A stretch of 64,000 nt of DNA from a virus. The notes below the pieces were generated by a model. That model saw only the letters and a list, made by a program, of their open reading frames with translations, was not told the origin of the DNA and made no database searches. The stretch is taken from positions 1 to 64,000 of the IMG/VR virus record IMGVR_UViG_3300027963_000043; one strand, given 5' to 3'. Of the stretch, positions 1 to 6,850 are shown in pieces (within the stretch, counting starts at the first letter, position 1; every line of letters starts with the position of its first letter). The translations under genes and the position numbers were made by a program.

Positions 1-61
1 TTCGCATATTTTCACGCATTTGTTTTCGTTGAAAATTCCAGTTTATCATTCTATGAGTCAT
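1..61 (-). CDS. Possible partial ORF at the left edge
   Basis: An open frame begins with ATG at position 61 on the minus strand (MTHRMINWNF...) and leaves the window after about 20 codons. A purine-rich stretch (GAAAGAA) precedes it. It lies downstream of the coiled-coil gene in the same direction. Too short to identify, and it may not be a gene. Confidence 0.2.
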   Translation of the reverse strand, partial: MTHRMINWNFQRKQMRENMR

Positions 62-134
62 TTTATTTTTTTCTTTCTTTGTTATTTGTTATCTTTTATC
101 TTATGTATATAGTTTACCACAATTCGTCCAAAAG

Positions 135-323
135 TCAAATTATTTCTTCAATTTGTTTTTCGTTGATTATCATAGAGTTATGATGAGCAACTTCAACTTT
201 TTGCTGATATTTTGAGAAACTTTCGTCTAGTCTCTTTTGAGATTCTTCAACGGCTTTTTTGAGGTCAGCCGAAGCTTTGTCTAAATTTCCGAGGAGGATT
301 TCTAATTTTGTTTTTCTTTTCAT
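135..323 (-). CDS. Small coiled-coil protein, copy 1 (62 aa)
   Basis: A short, charged, almost wholly helical protein (MKRKTKLEILLGNLDKAS...). Leucines and alanines fall in heptad-like spacing over about residues 5-50, so a coiled coil is expected. No signal peptide or membrane segment. It is a paralogue of the 49-residue protein at 1527-1676: both share an N[LD]xKASxDLK core followed by a long helix ending near HxxxM. The upstream DNA is also shared, so gene and control region were duplicated together. The copies bracket a SleB-type lysis cassette, suggesting a lysis or envelope role, but function is unknown. Confidence 0.6.
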   Translation of the reverse strand: MKRKTKLEILLGNLDKASADLKKAVEESQKRLDESFSKYQQKVEVAHHNSMIINEKQIEEII

Positions 324-376
324 ACCTATAATCTATCACATTTTGGAAATTTTGCAAGATATTTTTTCATTTAAAT

Positions 377-395
377 CTCGTTCACCATCAACGAG
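377..395. repeat. Inverted repeat CTCGTT/AACGAG
   Basis: A 6-bp stem (377-382 with 390-395) and a 7-nt loop lie within the shared upstream region of the coiled-coil gene. The second copy has a different short palindrome (TTGATAATCAA) at the matching place, suggesting a conserved but drifting operator or hairpin. Confidence 0.35.
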
Positions 396-453
396 TTACA
401 GCTGCAGGGAGGTCGATTTTGTAAATCGTTAATGGTTAAGGGTTTAGATTTTA

Positions 454-524
454 TGCGGTCGTTCAGGTTTTGTCGTAAGATCAGGCCTGATCTTTTGCGT
501 TCATTCAGGTTTTGTCAGAAGATC
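454..524. repeat. Two direct 29-bp repeats, 42-bp period
   Basis: Positions 454-482 and 496-524 match at 25 of 29 bases; the shared core is TTCAGGTTTTGTC then AAGATC. No gene is evident here. The unit resembles a protein-binding iteron or duplicated operator. A perfect palindrome (477-494) sits across the first repeat and the spacer. Confidence 0.55.
477..494. repeat. Perfect 18-bp palindrome AAGATCAGGCCTGATCTT
   Basis: All 18 bases are self-complementary. It lies downstream of the minus-strand SleB gene and could be a terminator stem for that operon, but there is no loop and only a weak T run (TTTTG on the plus side). A dimeric-regulator operator is equally likely. Confidence 0.5.
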
Positions 525-605
525 GAGAATCTTTGCAAGTATCTGATTATAAAGGACTTACATAAGGTGCGTCCCTGCGCTCGTAAGTCGTTGGTATTCA
601 GCTAC

Positions 606-983
606 TTACAACTTGTAGAACTTGTGATTGCGTATTGTAGCCACTAGCCTTGCATCCCTAGCCCACTTAGGAGCGACGCTGATAGCGTGGTAATGGTTTG
701 CACCCCTTACGATGTCTGGCATCTGTTTATGGATGACTAGGTCAGCAAGGTATAGAGCATTCTTACCTTGTGCTGTTGCTAGTAGCTTCTTCTTGGTAGC
801 TTCACTCACTCCACTATTCCAGAAGCTGAATTGTTTAGGTGATAGGCACACTTGGCTAGGCGTTTGCTTACGCTCTATGGTGCGTGTTTGTATAACACTA
901 GCAACGCCAGCCATACCCTCAAAGGTTTCACCCCTAGCTTCGCCAAGGATTGTTAATGCTACGATGAATAGTTCTGCTGTCAT
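606..983 (-). CDS. SleB-like cell wall hydrolase
   Basis: A 125-residue protein (start MTAELFIVALTILGEARGE) with the cell-wall-hydrolase SleB (Hydrolase_2) pattern: an early E in LGEARGE, the GMAGVASVIQTR block, a QFSFW segment, and a late GANHYHA near the C-terminus. The family cleaves peptidoglycan glycan strands, so this is a probable endolysin acting on the host wall. The frame stays open far upstream, but the extended N-terminus is arginine-rich, unlike the family, and overlaps the next gene, so the ATG at 983 is preferred. No signal peptide; export would need a holin. It ends a minus-strand operon. Base composition is visibly richer in GC than most of the window, suggesting separate acquisition. 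Confidence 0.8.
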   Translation of the reverse strand: MTAELFIVALTILGEARGETFEGMAGVASVIQTRTIERKQTPSQVCLSPKQFSFWNSGVSEATKKKLLATAQGKNALYLADLVIHKQMPDIVRGANHYHAISVAPKWARDARLVATIRNHKFYKL

Positions 984-987
984 ACTA

Positions 988-1407
988 TTAGTCCCTTCCG
1001 TTGCTGACTGCACCGCAGTAGTCACTGGGTTTCTCTGCACTGATAGTTCCAAGGCTGTATCCCTCGGAGCTACTTGCACCCCATAGGAAACAAGTCTGAC
1101 CCATAGCATCCACGATGCTCTGTGCCTTGGCCTTGGCAAGGTCAAGCAGTCCACCCTTGCGTCCCTTAGCGTTAATCTTATTGACCAAGCTATACAACGC
1201 AACCTTAGTAAGAGCGTGCATCACATCATCTGGATGAGCGTAGAAGTAAAACGCTTTGCCGTTGCCCATATCGTGCAACTTGCCGTTGGTTCCTTCCCAA
1301 TTGTAGATTGAATTGAAGAAGTGATTGATTTGTTTGATGCTTCCTTCGAGAAGGTAAGCATTGTTTTCGCCGAAGGTTTGGTAACTGATTTTGAGGTTTT
1401 GTTTCAT
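988..1407 (-). CDS. Unknown protein in the SleB cassette (139 aa)
   Basis: Not recognised. The protein starts MKQNLKISYQTFGENN and has a YFYAHPDDVMHAL segment followed by a lysine- and alanine-rich helix. Start chosen at the ATG at 1407, preceded by AGAAAGG; a TTG at 1443 would add 12 residues but has no better site. It stops 4 nt before the SleB start, so the genes are probably co-transcribed and coupled. No signal peptide or membrane span, which argues against a holin. An adaptor, regulator or inhibitor of the hydrolase is possible, but this rests on position only. GC content is higher than in the structural genes. Confidence 0.6.
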   Translation of the reverse strand: MKQNLKISYQTFGENNAYLLEGSIKQINHFFNSIYNWEGTNGKLHDMGNGKAFYFYAHPDDVMHALTKVALYSLVNKINAKGRKGGLLDLAKAKAQSIVDAMGQTCFLWGASSSEGYSLGTISAEKPSDYCGAVSNGRD

Positions 1408-1446
1408 AGGTTGTATATTGCCTTTCTGTTTATGTTTCGTCAACTA

Positions 1447-1530
1447 TTATTTTTTAGCTGTTGTCATACCATAGATGCCGATGACGATGCTTCCAATGGT
1501 AAGGGTGAAGATTAGGGTATCGATATTCAT
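1447..1530 (-). CDS. 27-residue single-span membrane peptide, holin-like candidate
   Basis: The frame reads MNIDTLIFTLTIGSIVIGIY then GMTTAKK. Residues about 5-21 form one hydrophobic segment with a basic tail. Its ATG overlaps the TGA of the 49-residue coiled-coil gene (ATGA), a classic coupled arrangement, and the SleB hydrolase is two genes downstream. A very small one-span protein in this position could be a pinholin-like or accessory lysis peptide. Its size makes it easy to miss in automatic annotation. Expression is inferred only from overlap and composition. Confidence 0.5.
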   Translation of the reverse strand: MNIDTLIFTLTIGSIVIGIYGMTTAKK

Positions 1531-1676
1531 TTAGTCATCGCTTCCTGATGGATAGCTTCCACCTTTTCAGCGTGAGCGTCAAGGGTTGCGATGGCCTTTG
1601 TGGAGGCATCCTTTAGGTCTTGGCTAGCCTTGTTGAGGTTTGCGATGAGTTGTTCATATTTGCTTAATTTCTTCAT
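1527..1676 (-). CDS. Small coiled-coil protein, copy 2 (49 aa)
   Basis: The frame encodes MKKLSKYEQLIANLNKASQD followed by an alanine-rich helix ending HQEAMTK. It is the shorter paralogue of the 62-residue protein at 135-323, aligned over the LxxNLxKASxDLK block and the terminal HxxxM. It probably forms a coiled coil. It heads the operon coiled coil, membrane peptide, unknown, SleB, with an ATGA overlap to the membrane peptide. The two copies flank the cassette. Function unknown. Confidence 0.6.
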   Translation of the reverse strand: MKKLSKYEQLIANLNKASQDLKDASTKAIATLDAHAEKVEAIHQEAMTK

Positions 1677-1755
1677 ATAGGTAATCTATCATAGAATAGA
1701 AAAAGCACAAGAGATTTTTATCATTTAAATTTCATTGATAATCAACAACTTACAT
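1527..1755 (-). repeat. Duplicated coiled-coil gene plus upstream region, copy B
   Basis: Counterpart of 135-400. Shared blocks outside the coding region include TGATAGATTA next to the ATG, TCATTTAAAT, ATCAAC and TTACA. The conserved TGATAGATTA immediately before both start codons may be part of the promoter. Confidence 0.6.
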
Positions 1756-2061
1756 ATGGCTATATACCCCCTACCCTATTTATTTCTCTAAAGGGTACGC
1801 CATTTTTGAAAAAGTTGGTTCATCCTCGTTTCGAATTCACTCGTGGGGGTACTATCTTCAATCTCCACACTATTTATAACTATTACTTATTTACCCTTTA
1901 TTTAAATACAATAAAATAACTATATATTATCTTATGTTATCTCTTGTATATACCCTACCCCTTTTCTTGAAATCTATTAAAAATCAATAGAAATGAATAT
2001 CTTAAGAGGTCAAAATTTCCGCTGGGCTATTTTTGTTATAAAGTGTTTTTAGATATAGCTA
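1677..2061. other. 385-bp non-coding stretch with pyrimidine-rich blocks
   Basis: No convincing gene. After the duplicated upstream region come two similar blocks: TATATACCCCCTACCCTATT near 1750-1769 and TATATACCCTACCCCTTTTC near 1957-1976. On the minus strand these read as GGGTAGGGGGTATATA-like repeats. A TCGTGGGGGTAC run lies near 1850. They could be binding sites, an origin element or leader structure; nothing decides between these. Confidence 0.4.
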
Positions 2062-2733
2062 TTATGGACAAACCTTAGTAGCTGTATAAGGAGATGGCCA
2101 CTCAGCTTGCCAAGGAAAAGGTGCAACTGTTAGAGATGTTACAAATGGACTTCCATCATAAGCGAAACTCCAAGGGGTAAGAGTATCTGCTCTAAATACA
2201 GTTTCTTGTCCATAATAGTAAAGATTTTCATTAACACGAGTTAAAGTACGAGGACCATAAGGTTCCCAACCTTCCATAAGAACTTGAGCAGTTGAATTAT
2301 AACAAGTAAGGGCAGGATTTACAGTTATACTATATTGTGTTCCATTTGGACTAAAGGGTGGATGACCACCACCGAAATCTCCTAATGAATACTCTAAATA
2401 CCAAATTGGTTTATAAGGAGGAGCATTTTCAGTATTAGTACCTGGAAAATCTAATATTATTTCTAAAACTGGAAGAGCAGGATTTGTTGGAGTAAGTGTC
2501 CACAATCTTTTTCCAGCACCAAGACTTATCACATAATTCATAATAGCATCTACAGAAGGTTCTTGAACAAATGCCACAGCATTACCATAAGTACCATAAT
2601 CAAAATGTCCATAATCTATAGAGTAATTACTTGCTTCTTGAAAAATAATAGATCTTAATGTTAGTCCTTGAAAGAATATACTCTTACCTTGTACAGTTCT
2701 TCCTACTAATGTATGTTTTTTACCAGATGCCAT
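2062..2733 (-). CDS. Unknown beta-rich protein (223 aa)
   Basis: Not recognised. The protein (MASGKKHTLVGRTVQGKSIF...) is rich in Y, G, P and T with no signal peptide, coiled coil or catalytic motif seen, and is probably all-beta. The start is set at the ATG at 2733, because a GTGTAAT element on the minus strand lies 8 nt upstream, the spacing seen before many other genes here; a TTG two codons earlier is less likely. Use of the phage promoter element and proximity to a glycosyltransferase hint at a virion or surface-modifying role, but this is inference. Confidence 0.65.
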   Translation of the reverse strand: MASGKKHTLVGRTVQGKSIFFQGLTLRSIIFQEASNYSIDYGHFDYGTYGNAVAFVQEPSVDAIMNYVISLGAGKRLWTLTPTNPALPVLEIILDFPGTNTENAPPYKPIWYLEYSLGDFGGGHPPFSPNGTQYSITVNPALTCYNSTAQVLMEGWEPYGPRTLTRVNENLYYYGQETVFRADTLTPWSFAYDGSPFVTSLTVAPFPWQAEWPSPYTATKVCP

Positions 2734-2741
2734 ATTCAAAG

Positions 2742-2748
2742 ATTACAC
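2742..2748 (-). promoter_or_regulatory. GTGTAAT element for the gene at 2733
   Basis: Exact GTGTAAT on the minus strand, ending 8 nt before the ATG at 2733; no Shine-Dalgarno between. Confidence 0.6.
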
Positions 2749-2829
2749 AAATTAATTGATAAAAAAATAAATAGCGCAAAATTACCAGCGCCCAAGGCTT
2801 ATATTTGCTGTTGCCAGCAAAAATAAAAT

Positions 2830-3639
2830 TTAAGTGTTTTTATTTTTAGACCACTCTTTTATTCTTTTATCTGCTTCTTTTTGAGCGTCCTTAAACCAAG
2901 CTTTAGCTTTATCGAAGTGATGAAAAGAATACATTTTAGCAGAGGTATAACTTCTAAAATGATCAATATTCTCATCACATGTTCTTATATAGTTTTCTTC
3001 TTTACCAATTAAATGTGGTTTAATATTGTGTTCTCTTAATATATAATTACCTAAAATTTCTGTATCTGGCCAATTTGGAGATATTAAATTTGGAGAATGA
3101 TTATATATCTTAAATTTATTACAAAGCTTTCTTAAGCTCCATGCAAAATCAATATTATCCATAATTCTCATATCATAAATACTAGCTGTATGACTAAGCA
3201 TTCCTACCCAATCTTTATGAGCTCTTGGGGTAATTTCATATCCTACAGCTGGAGATTTTGTTTTACATAAATCTAATATATATTCAAGGAAATCTCTTCT
3301 CCTTAAGTAAACATCAGCATGAGTAGCAAATAAATATCTAGATCTAGATAAACTAAAAGCTAAATCCATTGCCATAGCAGGATAATCAGATGGATGCATT
3401 ACTCCATTTAAAACAAGAGAATGAACTTCAACGCTTTCACTTCTTAATTTTATTGCTTCTTTTAAAATTTCTTTTTTACTGCCCGTGTCAATAACCATTA
3501 TATAGGGTTTAATAGTTTGTAATTGCAATAATTTTATACAAGTTGGTAATGTTTCAAGAGTATCTCTAAAAGGTATTACTGCAACAATTTCATAATCCCA
3601 AGGTTTTTTAACACATGTTCCTTCATATACTTTAGCCAT
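2830..3639 (-). CDS. GT2-like glycosyltransferase
   Basis: A 269-residue protein with a GT-A-fold N-terminus. The strand-loop VAVIPFRDTLETL at about 19-31 is the nucleotide-sugar-binding start, VIDTGS follows near 49-54, and the acidic metal-binding segment FATHADVYLRRRDFLEYI lies near 103-120, with ADV standing for the DxD motif. Family members transfer a sugar from a nucleotide donor. In a phage this could modify host LPS or O-antigen to block superinfection, or decorate virion proteins or DNA; the acceptor cannot be read. The ATG at 3639 follows an AT-rich TATATTATAATC stretch, a host-like -10. It is one of three glycosyltransferase genes in the window. Confidence 0.75.
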   Translation of the reverse strand: MAKVYEGTCVKKPWDYEIVAVIPFRDTLETLPTCIKLLQLQTIKPYIMVIDTGSKKEILKEAIKLRSESVEVHSLVLNGVMHPSDYPAMAMDLAFSLSRSRYLFATHADVYLRRRDFLEYILDLCKTKSPAVGYEITPRAHKDWVGMLSHTASIYDMRIMDNIDFAWSLRKLCNKFKIYNHSPNLISPNWPDTEILGNYILREHNIKPHLIGKEENYIRTCDENIDHFRSYTSAKMYSFHHFDKAKAWFKDAQKEADKRIKEWSKNKNT

Positions 3640-3674
3640 ATATATGATTATAATATAAAATCTTAAAAAATCAA

Positions 3675-3681
3675 GTGTAAA
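3675..3681 (+). promoter_or_regulatory. GTGTAAA element for the gene at 3690
   Basis: One-base variant of GTGTAAT, 8 nt before the ATG at 3690, with no Shine-Dalgarno between. Confidence 0.5.
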
Positions 3682-3689
3682 TTTTAAAA

Positions 3690-4166
3690 ATGATCATACA
3701 AAATAAACAATTATTAGTACCATTTTATAATAACAATAATATAATACCAAAAAACTTCGTTATCTCTGATACTAATTATTTTTGCCCAACAATTGAAATG
3801 GTAACAAATGAACTATTTCCTAAATATTGGACATGGCTTCAATCATTAAAATTAACAAAATGGGTACATAAATGGGATTGTGATAATTTTGCAGATGCTT
3901 TTAAACTATTTTGTTGTGGATATTATGATCAAAATATTGAAAGTGATGCAAATGGTATAGCAATAGGAGTTATTAATTATAGGGCTAATAGCAAAGCAGA
4001 AAACGGACTACAAGGTGGGCATGCTATTAATATAGTTTATATAGATGATGGTAAAAATGATGATGGATCAGATAATTTTAGACCAATATTTATAGAACCT
4101 CAAAATGGAAAAATTTACAATCTAAGTCAAGAAGAATTCAATAGCATTTGGACAGTTTATATATAA
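3690..4166 (+). CDS. Papain-like/transglutaminase-like cysteine protein
   Basis: A 158-residue protein with a plausible Cys-His-acid set: C64 in KWDCDNFADAF, H111 in GGHAINIVY, and E136 in FIEPQNG. This CDxFA...GHAxN...EPQ pattern resembles small bacterial and phage proteins of the papain-like superfamily, including domains fused to some lectins; family assignment is from memory. It may hydrolyse peptides, amides or cell-wall material. No signal peptide. A GTGTAAA element lies 8 nt upstream. It is the first plus-strand gene after the divergent minus block. A second protein with C-H-D spacing is at 7974. Confidence 0.6.
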   Translation: MIIQNKQLLVPFYNNNNIIPKNFVISDTNYFCPTIEMVTNELFPKYWTWLQSLKLTKWVHKWDCDNFADAFKLFCCGYYDQNIESDANGIAIGVINYRANSKAENGLQGGHAINIVYIDDGKNDDGSDNFRPIFIEPQNGKIYNLSQEEFNSIWTVYI

Positions 4167-4170
4167 TATA

Positions 4171-4177
4171 GTGTAAT
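4171..4177 (+). promoter_or_regulatory. GTGTAAT element for the gene at 4186
   Basis: Exact motif 8 nt before the ATG; it begins 4 nt after the previous stop codon, leaving no room for a separate -35 box outside coding sequence. Confidence 0.65.
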
Positions 4178-4185
4178 TTTCAGCG

Positions 4186-4830
4186 ATGGCTTATCTTAAC
4201 GCAAACATTCCTCCCATCGAATGTTATGTTCGAGGAAACTATTTGAGAAATCAAGAGGATAGTTTTGATAAATATTATCCTTGTCTTATATTTGGTGTCA
4301 CAAGCCTTCCTAGTCAAGTTCCTCTTTTTAATTTCATTATGGAAGATGGTGGAATTTGGTGGCATGCTCCCGTTAGCGCATTTTGTAGTAAACCAAATAT
4401 TGAAGCAATAGATTTACATGAATTAGAATTATGGGATAGTTTTAGTTATCATATAGCAGTAACTAAGTTTTCAGTACTTCAAAATAAAAAAATGAAATAC
4501 ACTGGCCGATCTGGAAAAGAATATATGGGTCGTTACCTTTTTACATTAGATTGGGCTCACAGTGACTATAACGAACTTAATTTTGGAGTTAGTGAACATC
4601 CAGATCAACACAAAGCTGGTCATTTAATACAATTAGATAATGGAAATTTTGCTATTCAACCAAACAACAGAATAAAAGTTTTCGATCCAAGCTTCGCAAC
4701 AAAACCAAACGAAGTATTGTTGCATAGAAAAGTAAATAGTCATATCTACACTGTAGAAAACAGCCCAAAATGGGTTGCAGAAGATAGTGATAGTTATGAA
4801 TATAAAATAGAGGAAATAAAAAGTGAATAA
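4186..4830 (+). CDS. Conserved phage protein of unknown function (214 aa)
   Basis: Starts MAYLNANIPPIECYVRGNYL and contains FGVTSLPSQVPLF and MEDGGIWW motifs. From memory, a similar protein recurs in large environmental phages, often near head or packaging genes; its function is not known to me. It has no signal peptide or membrane span. The C-terminus is acidic and ends inside the start of the next gene, with an 8-nt overlap suggesting coupled translation. Confidence 0.65.
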   Translation: MAYLNANIPPIECYVRGNYLRNQEDSFDKYYPCLIFGVTSLPSQVPLFNFIMEDGGIWWHAPVSAFCSKPNIEAIDLHELELWDSFSYHIAVTKFSVLQNKKMKYTGRSGKEYMGRYLFTLDWAHSDYNELNFGVSEHPDQHKAGHLIQLDNGNFAIQPNNRIKVFDPSFATKPNEVLLHRKVNSHIYTVENSPKWVAEDSDSYEYKIEEIKSE

Positions 4831-5104
4831 AACAATAAACATAACAGAAAGAAACATTTTTGAAGGAGAAAAAGCTAATCCTCAAAATTGTGCAATTGCC
4901 AGAGCAATCAAAAAAAATATGAAAGGAAAAATTATTAGCATATCAGTGCTTCCTTCTCATGTTAATATGAAAATAAAAAATAAAGAATATACTGCAGTCA
5001 TGCCAAAAGCTGGAGCAGAATTTATTAAAAGATTTGACGAAGGCCAAGCTGTTAATTCATTTTCTTTAGATTTAAAATTTAAAGAAAGTTATTCTTTAAT
5101 TTAA
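4823..5104 (+). CDS. Small unknown protein (93 aa)
   Basis: Not recognised. The ATG overlaps the end of the previous gene by 8 nt. The sequence has a NCAIARAIKK segment, then alternating strands (KIISISVLPSHVNMKI) and a basic EFIKRF block. Small, soluble, probably alpha/beta; a DNA-associated role is possible from its charge but unproved. It is followed by an AT-only spacer and the PhoH gene. Confidence 0.6.
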   Translation: MNKTINITERNIFEGEKANPQNCAIARAIKKNMKGKIISISVLPSHVNMKIKNKEYTAVMPKAGAEFIKRFDEGQAVNSFSLDLKFKESYSLI

Positions 5105-5150
5105 TAAAATTTAATTTTATTTAAATTAATTATAAAATAACACAATAGGG

Positions 5151-5157
5151 GTGTAAT
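5151..5157 (+). promoter_or_regulatory. GTGTAAT element for the PhoH gene
   Basis: Exact motif 17 nt before the ATG at 5175. This spacing is intermediate and no clear Shine-Dalgarno is visible, so it fits neither of the two main classes. Confidence 0.55.
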
Positions 5158-5174
5158 TATTTACAGTAAGTAAG

Positions 5175-5903
5175 ATGTCTAAAAAAAATAAACAAAAAGA
5201 AGACAAGTCAACTCCAGTTCCTCAAAGAGATAAAATTGAAGGTTTTTTGAATATTCGCGAATTACAATGGACAGAGAATCAAAAGAAATTTATTCAATTA
5301 CTTCAAGATAAAAATACTAAAATGGTATTTTGTAAAGGCCCAGCGGGAACAGCTAAAAGTTTACTTAGTGTATATGCAGCTTTACATGCAATCAATAGTA
5401 AAAAAATTGGTGAGATATTTTATATTCGTAATCCAGTAGAAAGTTCTTCTCATAATCTAGGATTCCTTAAAGGAGATCTTCATAGTAAACTTGATCCTTA
5501 TCTTCAACCATTGATGGATAAACTTAATGAGTTGTTACCTAAAGGACAAGTTGAAATGTTACTAAAACAAGAAAGAGTTAAAGGTTTACCAGTTGGATTT
5601 CTTCGTGGCCTTAGCATAAACGCTAGTTATATTATATGCGACGAAGCTCAAAATTTAAGTATACATGATTTATTATTAATTACTACCAGAATGGGTAAAT
5701 TTAGTAAATTAATATTAATAGGAGACATTAGACAAGCAGATATTAAAAATAGTGGATTTGATAAAATTTATAATCTTTTTGATGATAAAAAAAGTAAAGA
5801 TAAAGGCATTTGTACTTTTAAATTTGGAAAAGAAGATATTATGAGAAATGATATATTGGCTTATATTATTGAAAAATTTGAAGAATTAGATAATAAAAAA
5901 TAA
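5175..5903 (+). CDS. phoH: PhoH-like ATPase
   Basis: A 242-residue P-loop protein. Walker A is GPAGTAKS at 55-62; Walker B is YIICDEAQN near 154-162; GDIRQADIK near 182-190 is the sensor segment typical of PhoH. Family members are cytoplasmic ATPases proposed to act in RNA metabolism and are very common in phages of aquatic bacteria; the phage role is unsettled. Length equals the PhoH core without extra RNA-binding domains. The lysine-rich first 20 residues are probably disordered. Confidence 0.9.
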   Translation: MSKKNKQKEDKSTPVPQRDKIEGFLNIRELQWTENQKKFIQLLQDKNTKMVFCKGPAGTAKSLLSVYAALHAINSKKIGEIFYIRNPVESSSHNLGFLKGDLHSKLDPYLQPLMDKLNELLPKGQVEMLLKQERVKGLPVGFLRGLSINASYIICDEAQNLSIHDLLLITTRMGKFSKLILIGDIRQADIKNSGFDKIYNLFDDKKSKDKGICTFKFGKEDIMRNDILAYIIEKFEELDNKK

Positions 5904-5911
5904 AGCATAAG

Positions 5912-5918
5912 GTGTAAT
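5912..5918 (+). promoter_or_regulatory. GTGTAAT element for the gene at 5928
   Basis: Exact motif 9 nt before the ATG at 5928 and directly after the PhoH stop; no Shine-Dalgarno. Confidence 0.65.
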
Positions 5919-5927
5919 ATATATTAT

Positions 5928-6218
5928 ATGTCAAAGTATTTTTTTAGAGATAGCGGATTTGAAGCAGAAGCTCTTTCAGCTAATATTGTTGGAAATGGAG
6001 TTATATTAAATTCCCCAGGATCAGATGTTAGTATATATTTATTAGGAATAAGTTGTCATAAAGATACTATATTGAAACAAGACGACAATAATGGTGAAAT
6101 CTTATTAAATGTCGGTGCAGGTAATTATAATTTACCTGCCACAATAAAGGTAGGAAATAATAGAGCTCTATATGTATCAAGTGCAGGTAGCGTATCTATT
6201 ATATATCATACAAATTAA
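5928..6218 (+). CDS. Small beta-rich protein, possible virion component
   Basis: A 96-residue protein rich in G, N, S and V with alternating hydrophobic residues, suggesting a small beta-sandwich. No signal peptide, membrane segment or known motif. It uses a GTGTAAT element at the 9-nt spacing, like many structural genes here, and sits next to another beta-rich gene using the same element. A decoration or fibre-accessory role is possible from composition. Confidence 0.55.
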   Translation: MSKYFFRDSGFEAEALSANIVGNGVILNSPGSDVSIYLLGISCHKDTILKQDDNNGEILLNVGAGNYNLPATIKVGNNRALYVSSAGSVSIIYHTN

Positions 6219-6226
6219 AAATTAAA

Positions 6227-6233
6227 GTGTAAT
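6227..6233 (+). promoter_or_regulatory. GTGTAAT element for the gene at 6241
   Basis: Exact motif 7 nt before the ATG at 6241; no Shine-Dalgarno. Confidence 0.65.
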
Positions 6234-6240
6234 AATATTT

Positions 6241-6843
6241 ATGCAAAATCAACAAGATCCAAATTTTAATAAAAATGTATCAATGGTATACGTTGAGGAG
6301 ATTGGATTTACTGGATATAGGGGTTTAGATTTTACAAAAATCGATAATATTGAGGATATATTAAGGCAAGGCGTAGTTATTTCTGGATCATTATCAGATA
6401 GTTCTAATATTAATGAAATTAAAATTAATACAGATAGTATTGATAATAAATTATTTATAACTGGCGATCCATATCCAGCAGGAGTGCAAGGAACAATTGT
6501 ATTTCAAGCAGACCTAAATCCTCAATTTGATGGAGTTATGACATATCAAGCTGATACCGCAGGAAATGGAAAAGTAGTATTCAATAATTCGTTTGTATCA
6601 TTACCAAATACAGGATATATTAAAAATGTAACTTTTATTAACGCTTCAAATTCTACGATAGAAATCAAGCAAGATAATACTTTTGATTTTGGAGTACCAA
6701 TCCCAGCGAATACAACTTTAGTATTCAACGGTATTACTGGTCTACAACAACTTTCAGCTAGAAGATTTGATCAAGCCTCACAACCTCCATTAACAGGTTA
6801 TTTTAGATGGGAAGCTTGGCGTAAAAATTCAATTCTAAATTAA
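6241..6843 (+). CDS. Unknown protein, probably virion-associated (200 aa)
   Basis: Not recognised. An N-terminal polar region (NFNKNVSMVYVEEIGFTGYR) precedes a beta-rich middle with many N, T, G and V residues and a short aromatic C-terminus (GYFRWEAWRK). The composition resembles phage structural proteins. A GTGTAAT element at the 7-nt spacing drives it. It ends 7 nt before the next gene, so the two are probably co-transcribed. Confidence 0.55.
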   Translation: MQNQQDPNFNKNVSMVYVEEIGFTGYRGLDFTKIDNIEDILRQGVVISGSLSDSSNINEIKINTDSIDNKLFITGDPYPAGVQGTIVFQADLNPQFDGVMTYQADTAGNGKVVFNNSFVSLPNTGYIKNVTFINASNSTIEIKQDNTFDFGVPIPANTTLVFNGITGLQQLSARRFDQASQPPLTGYFRWEAWRKNSILN

Positions 6844-6850
6844 TTATATA

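Larger units (their letters stand above)
135..400 (-). repeat. Duplicated coiled-coil gene plus upstream region, copy A
   Basis: Besides the related coding sequences, the about 80 bp before each start codon align with 1674-1755. Both contain TGATAGATTA next to the ATG, then a matching GCA(C)AAGA and TCATTTAAAT block, then ATCAAC and TTACA. Divergence is substantial, so the duplication is old. Confidence 0.6.

Noticed and set aside
432-1086. Plus-strand open frames at 432-647 and 712-1086
   Set aside because: They run antisense to or beside the SleB gene, have no recognisable content and no start signals; shadows of the minus-strand gene or of the repeat region.
983-1202. N-terminal extension of the SleB-like gene to 1202
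   Set aside because: The extra residues are arginine-rich, overlap the upstream gene and are unlike the family; the ATG at 983 gives the complete domain.
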